Assembly (NCBI GenBank): GCA_027596195.1
Contig: JADGJG010000423.1
Location: 1 to 20,501, forward strand
Reading direction: 5' to 3'
Length of the DNA stretch: 20,501 bases
Source of the DNA: Podochytrium sp. JEL0797
Taxonomy: Eukaryota; Chytridiomycota; Chytridiomycetes; Chytridiales; Chytriomycetaceae
Under the pieces are notes generated by a model. That model was not told the origin of the DNA, did not search any database, and worked only from the letters and a program-made list of their open reading frames with translations. Shown one piece after another: positions 9,357-18,603 of the stretch. Position 1 is the stretch's first letter, and the number at the start of each line of letters is the position of its first letter. The position numbers and the translations under genes were made by a program.

Positions 9357-9412
9357 GCGATTTTGTTGACAATATTTGTCTCCCATCGGTAGTGAGTAGG
9401 TAGAACTCAAGG
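9357..9412 (-). promoter_or_regulatory. Shared upstream element, site A
   Basis: Read on the minus strand it is TTGAGTTCTACC..CACCGATGGGAGACAAATATTGTC, ending about 28 nt before the start codon of receptor-like copy 1. It includes a short inverted repeat GACAA-N3-TTGTC. The same element is found at 13546-13590 at the matching distance from copy 2's start and, more diverged, at 9643-9695. Confidence 0.5.
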
Positions 9413-9642
9413 ATTGGGAAGATGTTCGCTATCCATCCATATCAATTCCGCTTTGAGATAGGCCAAGGGCGAACATTAATTGCTTCCACGCGCTCTGTGC
9501 AGGAGCTCCATCCCACCCCACTGAAAAGCAGCTGTTTTTAAGCGTGATCAGTCTTCGAGGCTCATGGTACTGCTGTATGCTAGTTACATGGGAATTTCGA
9601 CGCGTTTTTTGGGGTACTCGATCACTTGAATGATGAGGTAAA

Positions 9643-9695
9643 GCGATTTTGTTAAATTATTGTCTCCCGTCGGTCACGAGTAGAATTCCAAGTGG
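9643..9695 (-). promoter_or_regulatory. Shared upstream element, site B
   Basis: A second copy of the element, in the same orientation as site A but placed just before the RhoGAP start codon (ATG at 9711). On the plus strand both sites share GCGATTTTGTT, TGTCTCCC-TCGGT and GAGTA..GAA-TC-AAG, about 286 bp apart. Because it precedes a non-homologous gene, it is either a real regulatory motif or a leftover from duplication. Confidence 0.45.
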
Positions 9696-9710
9696 AGAGA
9701 GAGGGTGAAA

Positions 9711-12700
9711 ATGAAATTGCAATTGGAGATTGACGAAATGGACCTTCTTTTTCTTCCAAGATCACACATCACACACCGGATCGAAATGGACGGCGCCGAC
9801 CCCTTTGACGTTGGCGAGATTTCCTTGGGGCTCTCGTTCCACGCTTCGCAGGGCCGCGATGCCCTTTCTTGTCTTGGCCTTGTTGTTTCGCAGCGAAACT
9901 CGCTGCGGCTGCAAAACGCTCAGCTGTGGAAAATCGTTGAAAAGCAGCGACTGGTCATGGACGGATTGAAGAAGGAAATCGAGGACCTGAAAGACGAGAA
10001 CAAAAACAAGGACTTTGACATGCCCTCAATTGCTCAGCTCAGAAAGTCAATTACTGAGCACATGTTTGCCCCTGAGGTGCAAGACCAGAAGGATATCGAT
10101 TCTCCAGAGCTCCTTGATGTACTGCCTGTCCAGGCCGACCCTGCCGTGCAAACAACACCCCTTGATCCATCGCCTCTCATGCCACCCCTTCACCGCACCA
10201 CCTCAGCCCTGCGCAGAAGCTCCATCCCACACCCACACAGAGTCTCTTCTATTGCGTCACTGCAACCTGTCGACGAACCGAACTTCGCAACCCCACACCC
10301 CCCTCAATTGCGCGAAGGAGGCCGCTCCCAAACCCCCCCACGAATGTCTTCCTCACGAGGCTCCACCCCACTCCCATCAACCCCTACTCCTGCCGATCAA
10401 CCCACACAGCCGACACACCCTCAACCTGCGATTCCCTCCGCACAAAATTATACCTTGAGCTCAGACGATGGAATCCGCGTCAAAGTGGCTGCCTCCACTT
10501 TCTTGGGAACCGGTGGACCCGACGCGATTCTCTTTTATATTCTCGTGCGGAAGGAAAAGACGGGGGAGGAGTGGAAGATTGAGAAACGGTATTCGGATTT
10601 CACCAATTTGGACAACAAGGTGAGATCCACCAGCGATTCGCTCATTCGATTTCGAAATTGACTCTGAAAACTTTGGTACTGAATTGAATCTATCTCCGAA
10701 AGCTGCGATCAAAAGTCTCCAAAACCTCCCTCCAATCCATCGGAAAACCGCCCGAAAAATCCCTCTTCACAAGCGTCAGCCCCTTCAAAAGCGACCAACG
10801 AAAAGTCGCGCTCGAAATGTACCTCCAACGGATCCTCGAAGCGGTTCCCGATTCGCGCGAAGTGTTTTATTTCCTCACGACCGGCATTTCGTCGGGCACC
10901 GCTGTCGCGGTGTCGCAATCCATGGGTTCTTTGCCGGTTGGACTCAATTCGATGGAGTCAACCAACGATATTGATGGAATCTCGAGCCCGTACAGTACGG
11001 ACGCAATGATTCTGAAGGAAGGGTACCTCATGAAGAAGGGCAAGAATTTTGGGGGTTGGAAGCCACGGTATTTCCGATGCAAACCGTTTTTTTTGGACTA
11101 CAGTGACGGGGTGAGTTACTTTTGCTCCAAGCCCCCCCCCTCCCCCATTCGTTCCAGTTCTTTTTGGTTTTAACATCTCCTCCCCTCCCCACCCCAGCCA
11201 TTCCGTGACTCCACCTCCTCCATCTCCCTCAAGCACTGCCACATCACATCCATCAAATCCGCCCCCACCGACAAAACCACCGCACACGGCCTCATCCTCA
11301 CGGAATTCCATCGCCACGAATTCCCCGTCGATATCGACTCCTCCAATTCCTTCCCCGACTACAAAATCCACCACCGCCACATTCTCGCAGCCGAAAGCGA
11401 TTTCGATCGAGACGATTGGGTTGCGTTGATTGGTGTTCAGATTCATGAGGCGAGGGGGGTCCTAGTGACTGCTGAACGACACTTGGGCGCTGCTGTTGCA
11501 CCTTCCCCGCTTCATTCGCCACACCATCATCCCGAGTTTACAAAAGCCCCGTCGGTTCCTTACTCGATTGGTTCCACGGATCACAGCGCGAGCGTGACGG
11601 GGGACACGAAAAGCGGCCGCGCGAGCCCCATCTTGAGTCCACGTATGAGTCGAAGCCGTATAGAAAACGGCGATATTGCAGGCGGATCACTCCTCCGTTC
11701 CGCTACTACTACTCTCGAACGACAGTCTTCCCGCGCGGCGGGGATGGTTCCGGTTACGTCAACGTCGTTGGGTCCCGCGGCGGTCCGCCCGTTTTCGTCT
11801 GTTCCCGTGAGCGTCCCGGCAAACTCGTTGGTGGTGAAGAACAGTGTGGATGATAGTTGGAGGGCGATGCAGCAGAGTCCGAGGCCGCTTCCGATGGCGA
11901 TGGGGGGTGCCGCCGGAGCGGGGGAGAAGGAGCGCGAGAGTGGTGGGTCGGAGAAGGATCTGTCTGCGGCGACGGGGGACGCGATGATGACGAACGTGAG
12001 CACGAGTCCCGCGAGTGGGTTGTCGATGGCGAGTGGAGGGATTGCGGCAGTAAAAGGGTTTATGAATATGGCGTTTGGCAAAAAGAAGGGTAAGTTGATT
12101 GTCGTTTTTGGATTGGGCTGGTTCCTAACGACCTGTTATTTCAGATGTGCCCGCCCCACCGCGAACGATTGATCCGAATCGCGTCATTTTTGGAGCTACT
12201 CTCGAGCAAGCGATCGCCCTGTCTCGGATAAGTGACGAATTGGAGCTTCCCGCCGTGGTGTATCGATGCATCGAATATTTGGACTTTCACAAAGGTAAAA
12301 AACGCATTCCGCATTGTGTTGTACACCCTCTTGATTCATGAAACTCACACCAAACCCACCCCAGCCTCCCAAGAAGAAGGAATCTACCGCCTTTCGGGAT
12401 CCAGCTCCGCCATCCAACAACTCAAATACCTTTTCAACCTCGACGGCGATGTCGACCTGATCCACCAAAACGCACTCATTGACCGAATGGACGTGCACGT
12501 TGTGGCCGGGTTACTCAAACTCTACCTCAGGGAGCTCCCGTCGCCGGTCCTCACGACGGCGTTGCAGCGGGATTTTATGGCCATTACGAGTACGTGCCCC
12601 CCTCCCCTCAAAACCCGTATTGACTCCGAAACGCAGATTTAGACGACCGCAACGACCGCATCCTCCAACTCTCCCACCTCCTCTCCCTCCTCCCACGACC

Positions 12701-13094
12701 CAACTACACCCTCCTCCAAACCCTCATCTCACACCTTCTCACAATCGTCCAATCCTCATCCACAAACAAAATGAGCGTGCGGAATATAGGTATCGTATTC
12801 GCACCCACGTTGAGTGTCCCCGCTTTGGTGTTTATACTGCTGTTGGCCGAGTTTGGGGAAGTGTTTTGTTGGGAGGATGAAGGGCGGGCGGCGGTGATGC
12901 GGGCGAGGGTGGAGGAGATGAGGGGGAGGAAGGAGAGGGAGAGGAGGGGGGATGGTGGGAGGGGGGAGGTTGTGTCGGATGTGATGGAGGAGGAGGAGGT
13001 TGTGAGTGCGGTGAAGGAGGTGGAGGTGGTTGAGGTAGTTGGAGAGGTTGTTGGGGTTGAAAAAGTGGAGGAGAGGGTTTCTGAGGTGGAGTAA
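9711..13094 (+). CDS. Bem3-like PX-PH-RhoGAP protein
   Basis: Six exons: 9711-10619, 10703-11110, 11198-12089, 12145-12294, 12365-12589, 12637-13094, giving 1013 residues. Introns are 83, 87, 55, 70 and 47 nt, all GT-AG; the third has CTAAC. Order: coiled coil (~59-103), Pro/Ser-rich linker, PX (~250-365, EKRYSDFTNLDNK then PPEKSLF and DQRKVALEMYLQ), PH (~406-520, LKEGYLMKKGKNFGGWKPRYF with the late Trp in DDWVAL), Ser-rich linker, RhoGAP (~748-935, VIFGATLEQAI, arginine finger R795 in EEGIYRLSG, NKMSVRNIGIVFAPTL), and a Glu/Val-rich tail. This is the domain order of yeast Bem3, a Cdc42 GAP acting at polarity sites; PX and PH bind membrane phosphoinositides. ATG 9711 is the first in frame; 9786 is an alternative. 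The joins restore each domain without gaps, so the model is strong; Cdc42 specificity is inferred. Confidence 0.88.
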
Positions 13095-13135
13095 TATGAT
13101 GTGAGAGTTATGGGGTGGTTTTATAATGCATTGCA

Positions 13136-13141
13136 AATAAA
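13136..13141 (+). terminator. Polyadenylation signal for the RhoGAP gene
   Basis: AATAAA lies 42 nt after the RhoGAP stop codon, a normal place for a cleavage/polyadenylation signal. Confidence 0.5.
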
Positions 13142-13545
13142 GGATGATGTAGAAAAGAAGCGGATTTATCACGTGGCCCTTCTGCGCTCTTTCTCGTTTT
13201 TCGTTTCATGCACGCAACGGGTTCGCAAAATATGAGTTATTGACCAGTTTTCTGTGATGTTTGGCGGACTGGAGTTTTGGATTTATTTTGCTCGTTTGAT
13301 TTGGTGAGGAAGGAGGAATTTTCAGTTAGGGGAATTGGAAACAGGAAATGGGGAAGCTTTGACAAAAAGTATGTTTGTTGAACTCGCAATCTCTGATCTG
13401 TCATATGCCATTTGATGTTGTCAAAATACGTTTCGAATGACAAGCGGTAACACAAACTTGCAAACGCCGGCACACCCAGATACAAATGAGTCTCAAATTA
13501 AAAATTATGAATGAATACTGCACTTTCACGATCTTGGTCCCACTC
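13142..13545. other. Intergenic region, no gene seen
   Basis: About 400 bp between the RhoGAP 3' end and the right arm. I see no domain-bearing frame on either strand. A short plus-strand ORF from 13486 (MSLKLKIMNEYC) overlaps the start of the receptor-like copy 2 in another frame and is not conserved upstream of copy 1, so I do not call it. Confidence 0.6.
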
Positions 13546-13590
13546 TTTGAGTTCTACCCGGCACCGCTGGGTGACAAATTATTGTCGATA
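13546..13590 (+). promoter_or_regulatory. Shared upstream element, site C
   Basis: TTTGAGTTCTACC..CACCGCTGGGTGACAAATTATTGTC, with the inverted repeat GACAA-N4-TTGTC, ends 27 nt before the start codon of receptor-like copy 2. It matches site A in sequence and position. Confidence 0.5.
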
Positions 13591-13616
13591 TCTGATCTCA
13601 GACATTCAACAAGGAC

Positions 13617-16489
13617 ATGCCAATTCTCACGGCCGTCATTTATTACCGAGACTCTGCATGCGCGACGCCCATTCTCGTTGAGTACCTGTTTCCAAACAGC
13701 ACTGATTGCGTGCCTGCAACATCCGCCACAACAATTTGCAGCCCATCCCCTCAATATTCAGATTGGTTTTCCACGCGAGAATGTACATCAAATCCTTCGA
13801 GCTTCGGGATCGGGATATGGCCAGGATCCCCCTTGATTCTCTCAACGCGTAGCTGCTCTCCAACCCCATACGACGCGGGGGTCCAATACCCTTTGAATAA
13901 TTGCATCCCCACGTTCGCGACAAACACGGGACCGACTGTCGATAAAAGTGGAAACTCGTACCTGTACAACTCTTTCAGAACGAGCATGGATGCAATGAGT
14001 GGGAATTTGTATTGGGCTGCGTATTCCGACGCGCAATGTCAGACCCTTGCCTCCTTTCAAGTATTGGATGTGAAGAACAGCACTTCCATCTGCACTCCTG
14101 CCTCCACATCATCGCCTTATGGCACTTTAATCGCGCCTGGATTGTTTCAAAACGTCTCCCTTGCGGCTTATGACGGATTGAACGTGTTCAACTTCTTCAC
14201 GGGTCCTGGCTGCTCAACTCCAGGCGGAATCTGGCTGGGCGCGACCTCTTCATGTACACCTGATTCCACCTGCAGCTTGGACAACAACAATGAGTACTAC
14301 GAAATTACCTGCAGCAAATCATATGGTATAGACACAGCCGCAATATTGGACACCGTGTCGCAGGATCTATTTCCCGTCTCCACATATTTTACGTATCATG
14401 GGTTCGTGGACAATGAATGCGGTCTTCCGTTTACAACATCATCCTTTCGCGTCGGTGTGTGCTTTGCCTCGTCGTTTATGGTCCCAGACGCGAGCTCTGT
14501 CAATACGACTCTCTCCCCAGATGGATCATCAATGACTTTGAATTACTTTGCCGGACCTGTGTGCACGGGAATTGTTGTTCAAAAGTCGTCATACCCTACG
14601 AATGGGACATGTTTTGGCAGGACAAAAGTGGCGTTAAAAGATATCGCTCTGAGGCCAAGTCTCCCTGTCGCTCAAATATACTACCGCGACGCTGCATGTG
14701 CATCTCCCATCAAGATTGAATACTTAAAAAACGGAGGAATTCCTTGCATGCTATCATCTCCTGCCACGTGTCGCAAAGCCGCTACGGAAGGATGGTTCAT
14801 GCAAGAAACTTGCGTGACTGACCTCGCGACATTCGGGGATGCTTATTTTGGAGAGAATTCTGCGCAAATTCAGCTACTTGATACGGATGATTTTTGCCAG
14901 TCAAAGCCGACTGGGGGTGTTCAATATCGTTTCGCGACTTGTGTCGCCATGCTTGCAGCAAAAGACGCAAACTTGCCTGACAGAACGCCGTACACATACA
15001 GCTCTTTGATGTACTCAGTGGATTCAATCAATTCAACCTTGTTCCGAACGGAATATTCAGACAACACTTGCCAGAACTTGACGCATTTCGAAAACCTGGG
15101 CCCCATCAAACCCCAGTCTTGCCTCTCGGCCTTTTACCAAAAAGTCACTCTCTTCCACTACGATAGTCTGGCTGTATACACACTCTTCGCTGATTCCAAT
15201 TGTCAAGCTCCAGCGGCTATATGGTTTGGAGCCTCCTCTGGCGTTTGCTCACCCTCTTCCGTATGCACAACTGATAACGCCAACGAATACACCACCAACA
15301 CGTGTGTGAATACGTTCCAGGATTGGGAATCCGCGACGCAATCCTTGTTTTCGCAAGAGCTATATTTTGTTTACACCTCCTTTGTTGACAACGCGTGCTT
15401 GGTTCCTCTGAAAACCACAGCATACCTCTTCGGAGTCTGCTTACCCACCTCGCGCATTTATCCTTCAGCGAGATCCATGAATTCTTCGCTTTCGGAAGAC
15501 GCGAGTACGATCCGAATGACTTTTTACAGCGGACTTGAGTGTATGGGAGACGTCGTTGCCAATGACGTGTTTTTTGCAAACGGGACTTGTGCCCTTGGGA
15601 AAAATGTGATTTTGCAACAAGAGCCTCAGGTTGGATTCGCGGGGCCCCATGACCCGAATCAAAAGCAACTGCAGCAGCTGCCGGGCTCGTCGGATGCGGG
15701 AACCATGGCTGGGGGTATTATTGCTGCACTGTTGGGCGTGGCAGGAATCGTTACAGGGCTCTATTATTGGCGAAAGCGCGTCGGCAAGCTGGCTGAAAGC
15801 GAGGTTCCTCCTTTTGCATCTGCAAACACGCTCATGCCACCAGAACCCGTGGATCAAAAAGTCGGCGAGTTGTCAGAGGCTGTAACGCCTCAACAGGTTT
15901 CCGTTCTGATCAGCGAGGATTCGAACTGGAAAGCGGCTCCTTCCGTTGCTGCCCCCGCATTGAGGTGACCCCAAAAAAAAACTCTACACGCGGATTTACT
16001 ATTTTCTAACCCCCATTCTATATCATCAGCGAAAAGAATGAAAAATCCAACCCCCACTCCCTCTTTAGCATCATGCAATCTGCCGCCCCTCTGGCAAACA
16101 TTTTCACAGTCATGACCACTGCCACTATGGCGGCAAAAATCGCGTCTGAGTTCCCAACCAACAAACAAGCAGAATCCAGCGGCACCATGATCCTTCCCAA
16201 CACCTTCTCCACACTTCCCACCACTCCAATACAATGGTCAATCGACAACGTCATCCAATGGATCCAAATGCACGACGTGGGCACGCCCGAAACGATTGCG
16301 TTTGTGCGGGAGCAAGAGATTGACGGACACGCGTTGTTGCTGCTGAATGTGCAGGATTTTGTTGGCATGACGGTAGGGAGGAGGGTTAAGTTGGAACGCG
16401 CGTTGACGAGGGTGAAGGAGTTGCAGATGGGGATTGAGGAGGTGGAGGGTGGGATGAGGGAGGATGGGGCGCCTCCAGAGTATTTTTGA
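13617..16489 (+). CDS. Receptor-like single-pass membrane protein with cytoplasmic SAM domain, copy 2
   Basis: Two exons, 13617-15964 and 16030-16489, encode 935 residues; paralogue of the minus-strand gene at 6461-9329. The outer part has the same two cysteine-rich units (IYYRDSAC near the N-terminus, IYYRDAAC in the middle), a membrane helix at about 696-718 and the WRKR charge cluster. The 65-nt intron 15965-16029 (GTGACC, CTAAC branch at 16007-16011, CATCAG) joins in phase 2 to EKNEKSNPH.. and a SAM domain at about 852-915. Without splicing, the TGA in the donor ends the frame after ALR. Differences from copy 1: an extra ~11 residues in unit 2 (around 447-466, DANLPDRTPYTYS), and three residues missing within the SAM core (QDFVGM against QDFATFVGM). 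As in copy 1, no signal peptide follows the ATG; an AG eight codons upstream could be an acceptor for a leader exon. Confidence 0.82.
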
Positions 16490-16619
16490 TGGGTTGTTCG
16501 TATATTAAATGCTATTCTATTATATGCAGAAGCTGATGAGTTAAACCCGGAGGATCCACGTATAAACAAGGTCGGTATTTCCACAGAAAGGAATTCGGAA
16601 TATTTGCATCCCATCACAA

Positions 16620-16625
16620 AATAAA
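16620..16625 (+). terminator. Possible polyadenylation signal for receptor-like copy 2
   Basis: AATAAA on the plus strand, 131 nt after the copy 2 stop and only 35 bp from the 3' end of the convergent XRCC4-like coding region. The two transcripts probably overlap at their ends. Confidence 0.35.
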
Positions 16626-16659
16626 AGTAGAGCTTCCTCCAAGACTTGACAGGTCGCGT

Positions 16660-17829
16660 TCACAAGCGAAAATCCGGCGGCGATTCATCATCCCCGCTCT
16701 CTTCTTCACATGCCGCTGCTGACACCTTTGGACGAGTTGCCAACGGTCGAGGAGTCGACGAGTTCGCTTTTAGGGGTTCGGGAGACTCGGATCGCGGCCG
16801 TTTTGAGACGCGTTCTGGGGTCGCTGCGGCGAGCGAGGGTGCAGCCGAGAGGATGGGCGAGGCTGGATCGGGGCTTGGAGATAATTTGATGGGAGTTGAT
16901 GGCGGTTTTGGGATTGCTTCTGTGAGTGTTTTCACTTTGGTTTCTAATAAAGAAGCGTGTTCGAAAATCAGAAGTGGTTGAAGGGAAAAGTGGGGAAGGT
17001 GAAACGGCGTACCCGATCGTTCCAACGCGTCCATCAACTCTCGAATCTTGTGTTTCTTCTTATTGAGGGTATTCTTGAGCTGTTAAATTAGTTCGCACCC
17101 GTTTTAGCGTAAAGGATTCCGCGGATTCGAGACATTCACGTTACGTTGGAAAACGTGTCCAACTCGTTCCGCTCCTTCTTTTCACTCCATTCCAAAAGCG
17201 ACTGTTTCGAGAGATTCAAATCGCGTTGAAGAATAGCTTGGCTTGATTCGAGCTGGTTCATTTTCGAGTTCATTTGGGTGCGGGTTTCGATGAGGTGGGA
17301 GAGGAGTCGCGTGGACACTTTGTGGTATGGGTCGTGATGGCTTTTGAGGTCAATCGAGAGGATTTCAAACTAGCGTGTCGCTTGAATCAGTTTCAGGCGG
17401 AATCACTTCTTTGCACAAACCTCGAGATCAGCAGCCCCCTTGTTAAACACCTTGAGCTCGACTCTAAAAGCAGAATAAGTAACACGCGTTGTAAAGGCAC
17501 GCGTTCTTTACCTCTCGGCATGAACCGCGCATTCTGTCTGCCGCCCCTTTTCGTCCAACTCACCCGCCAGAGCACTTTTTACGAGTTTCGTGAACCCCTC
17601 TGCATCGTCTGCGAGTCCCGCTGCTTTTCGTGCGGCCAAGACTTCGCGGGGAGATACTGGGCAAGAGAAGAGTGAGTTTGGTAAATAACAGAGCCTCGGA
17701 AAACAAACCGGCACCGATCCACGCCAACGCTGCGTCTGCGGAGGTCACTTCAATGGCGATGGAGCCGTCGAAGGAATTCAGGTTGCTGTAGACAATGAAG
17801 CCAGGGAGGGCGAGGAAGGCTTGGGTCAT
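16660..17829 (-). CDS. XRCC4-like NHEJ protein
   Basis: Five exons on the minus strand: 17829-17715, 17656-17512, 17463-17421, 17369-17145, 17079-16660, giving 315 residues (human XRCC4 is of similar size). Introns are 58, 48, 51 and 65 nt, and every join keeps phase. Residues 1-115 read as the XRCC4 head: a beta-rich start (GFIVYSN, DGSIAIEVTSADAALAWIV) and the helical segment LADDAEGFTKLVKSALAGE, which parallels the helical insert of XRCC4. Residues ~119-197 form a long coiled coil ending in LKNTLNKKKHKIREL, close in pattern to the conserved LNEKKTKIRSL of XRCC4. The tail is Ser/Pro- and Thr/Pro-rich with SKRPR (possible nuclear signal) and an acidic end. XRCC4 dimers stabilise DNA ligase IV in end joining. 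The assignment rests on pattern, not a search; other XRCC4-superfamily members (XLF, PAXX, SAS-6) are less likely because of the KK-KI motif. Confidence 0.72.
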
Positions 17830-17849
17830 TTGTTTTTTTCGAAAACGGA
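17830..17849. promoter_or_regulatory. 20-bp gap between two divergent start codons
   Basis: Only 20 bp (containing TTTGTTTTTTTCGAAAA) separate the start codons of the XRCC4-like gene and the small plus-strand gene. Either both transcripts have very short or overlapping 5' ends, or one true start lies elsewhere. Confidence 0.4.
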
Positions 17850-18100
17850 ATGGTCGAGGACGTCGTGGCGGCCGATCTGACGGGCCCAAAGCGGTGGGAA
17901 ACGGCCGAAATCGTTTCGTGTGGCGATGCGATGATGATCAGGTGTGCAAAGGGCGCTGGCGACAAGGTGAGTCTCCAGTGCGTGAAGTCTTGGTCTCACA
18001 GCGATTCCCGCTTGTTGTTCACCAGTTCAGACAATGCATCGTAAGTGTAGTACGCACCCATGAGGACTTGTCGTTTGAGAGGTTAGAGATCAGATGGTGA
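17850..18100 (+). CDS. Small two-exon protein of unknown function, divergent from XRCC4-like gene
   Basis: Exons 17850-17966 and 18026-18100 encode 63 residues. The start is a true ATG. Exon 1 (MVEDVVAADLTGPKRWETAE, then GDAMMIRCAKGAGDK) ends exactly at a strong GTGAGT donor. The 59-nt intron ends in TTCACCAG, and exon 2 reads FRQCIVSVVRTHEDLSFERL to TGA in phase 0. Without splicing the frame ends 26 codons after the donor with unremarkable sequence. The product looks like a compact alpha/beta domain with no membrane segment; I do not recognise it. Its start codon is 20 bp from the XRCC4-like start codon on the other strand, so the two share a promoter. Confidence 0.55.
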
Positions 18101-18603
18101 AGTCACGAGTGTTTCTCAATGCATGTACATCGATTAGTATCAAGAGGAATATTAAAGCAGCAATGGATATCAATAATCAGATTCCTGAGTTGAGTGGCTT
18201 CTTCCGTTAACTTTCGCGCGACGAAAATAAAAACCAACAGGGTCCGAAACCCCCAACAGACTCGTTCTCGCCATAGTCTCTGACACACACGAAATTGTAT
18301 ATTATGCGCTGGGAGATTCATTGGAAGAAACATGTTTGCCAAAATAAAACTTGTTCGACTTTTCCTCACAAACTATCGCTTCGAAAGTCGCCCCGACAGT
18401 TCATCCATAATCGAAAAGTGAAGATAAGTGTTTCTAACCGATCTGCAATTCAGCTGAGCAAAAGCTGAGCAACAGCTTGCCGAAAATTTGATTAGTAAGT
18501 TGCCTTGGCATCGTGGCTGGGCAATTTTCGATGATTACAAACACAATTTTGTCATATAAGGCGAGCGCCTTTCGCCGGGAAAAAAACCACCGATACCCCC
18601 ACA
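18101..18603. promoter_or_regulatory. Intergenic region and promoter of the Ser/Thr-rich gene
   Basis: No gene supported in these 500 bp. A TATA-like CATATAAGG at 18552-18560 lies about 45-50 bp before the ATG at 18604, and AGCTGAGCAAAAGCTGAGCAA at 18453-18473 is a short direct repeat. A plus-strand ORF from 18513 is an out-of-frame shadow of the downstream gene. Confidence 0.45.

Larger units (their letters stand above)
6449..9412. repeat. Inverted duplication, left arm
   Basis: This segment is the reverse-complement counterpart of 13546-16500. It carries a complete receptor-like membrane/SAM gene plus about 80 bp upstream of its start codon. Similarity stops roughly 10 bp past the gene's stop codon (GATGGGCTG against GATGGGTTG) and about 80 bp upstream of the start. 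The arms differ at many codons and by small indels, so the duplication is not recent, unlike the tandem repeats at the left end of the window. Confidence 0.9.
9330..9710. promoter_or_regulatory. Divergent promoter region between the receptor-like and RhoGAP genes
   Basis: These 381 bp separate two divergently transcribed genes and hold no coding frame I would support. They contain two direct copies of a ~55-bp element (9357-9412 and 9643-9695), each next to one of the two start codons. No clear TATA box is seen for either gene. Confidence 0.55.
13546..16500. repeat. Inverted duplication, right arm
   Basis: Reverse-complement counterpart of 6449-9412, carrying the second receptor-like gene and the same ~70 bp upstream. 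The 4.1-kb spacer between the arms holds the RhoGAP gene. Beyond the arms the flanks are unrelated: the lipase relic on the left, the XRCC4-like gene on the right. Confidence 0.9.

Noticed and set aside
13486..13836. Plus-strand ORF before receptor-like copy 2 as a leader exon
   Set aside because: It is in another frame, is not conserved upstream of copy 1, its hydrophobic stretch is weak for a signal peptide, and the only GT-AG join available would leave an intron of about 31 nt.
16018..16617. 199-codon minus-strand frame opposite the SAM exon of copy 2
   Set aside because: Antisense shadow of a gene with clear domain content and a conserved paralogue; its start codon and composition are unconvincing.
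17560..17889. 109-codon minus-strand frame as one gene
   Set aside because: Its middle is exon 1 of the XRCC4-like gene. The part upstream of the ATG at 17829 is antisense to the divergent small gene, and the part after 17715 is intron.
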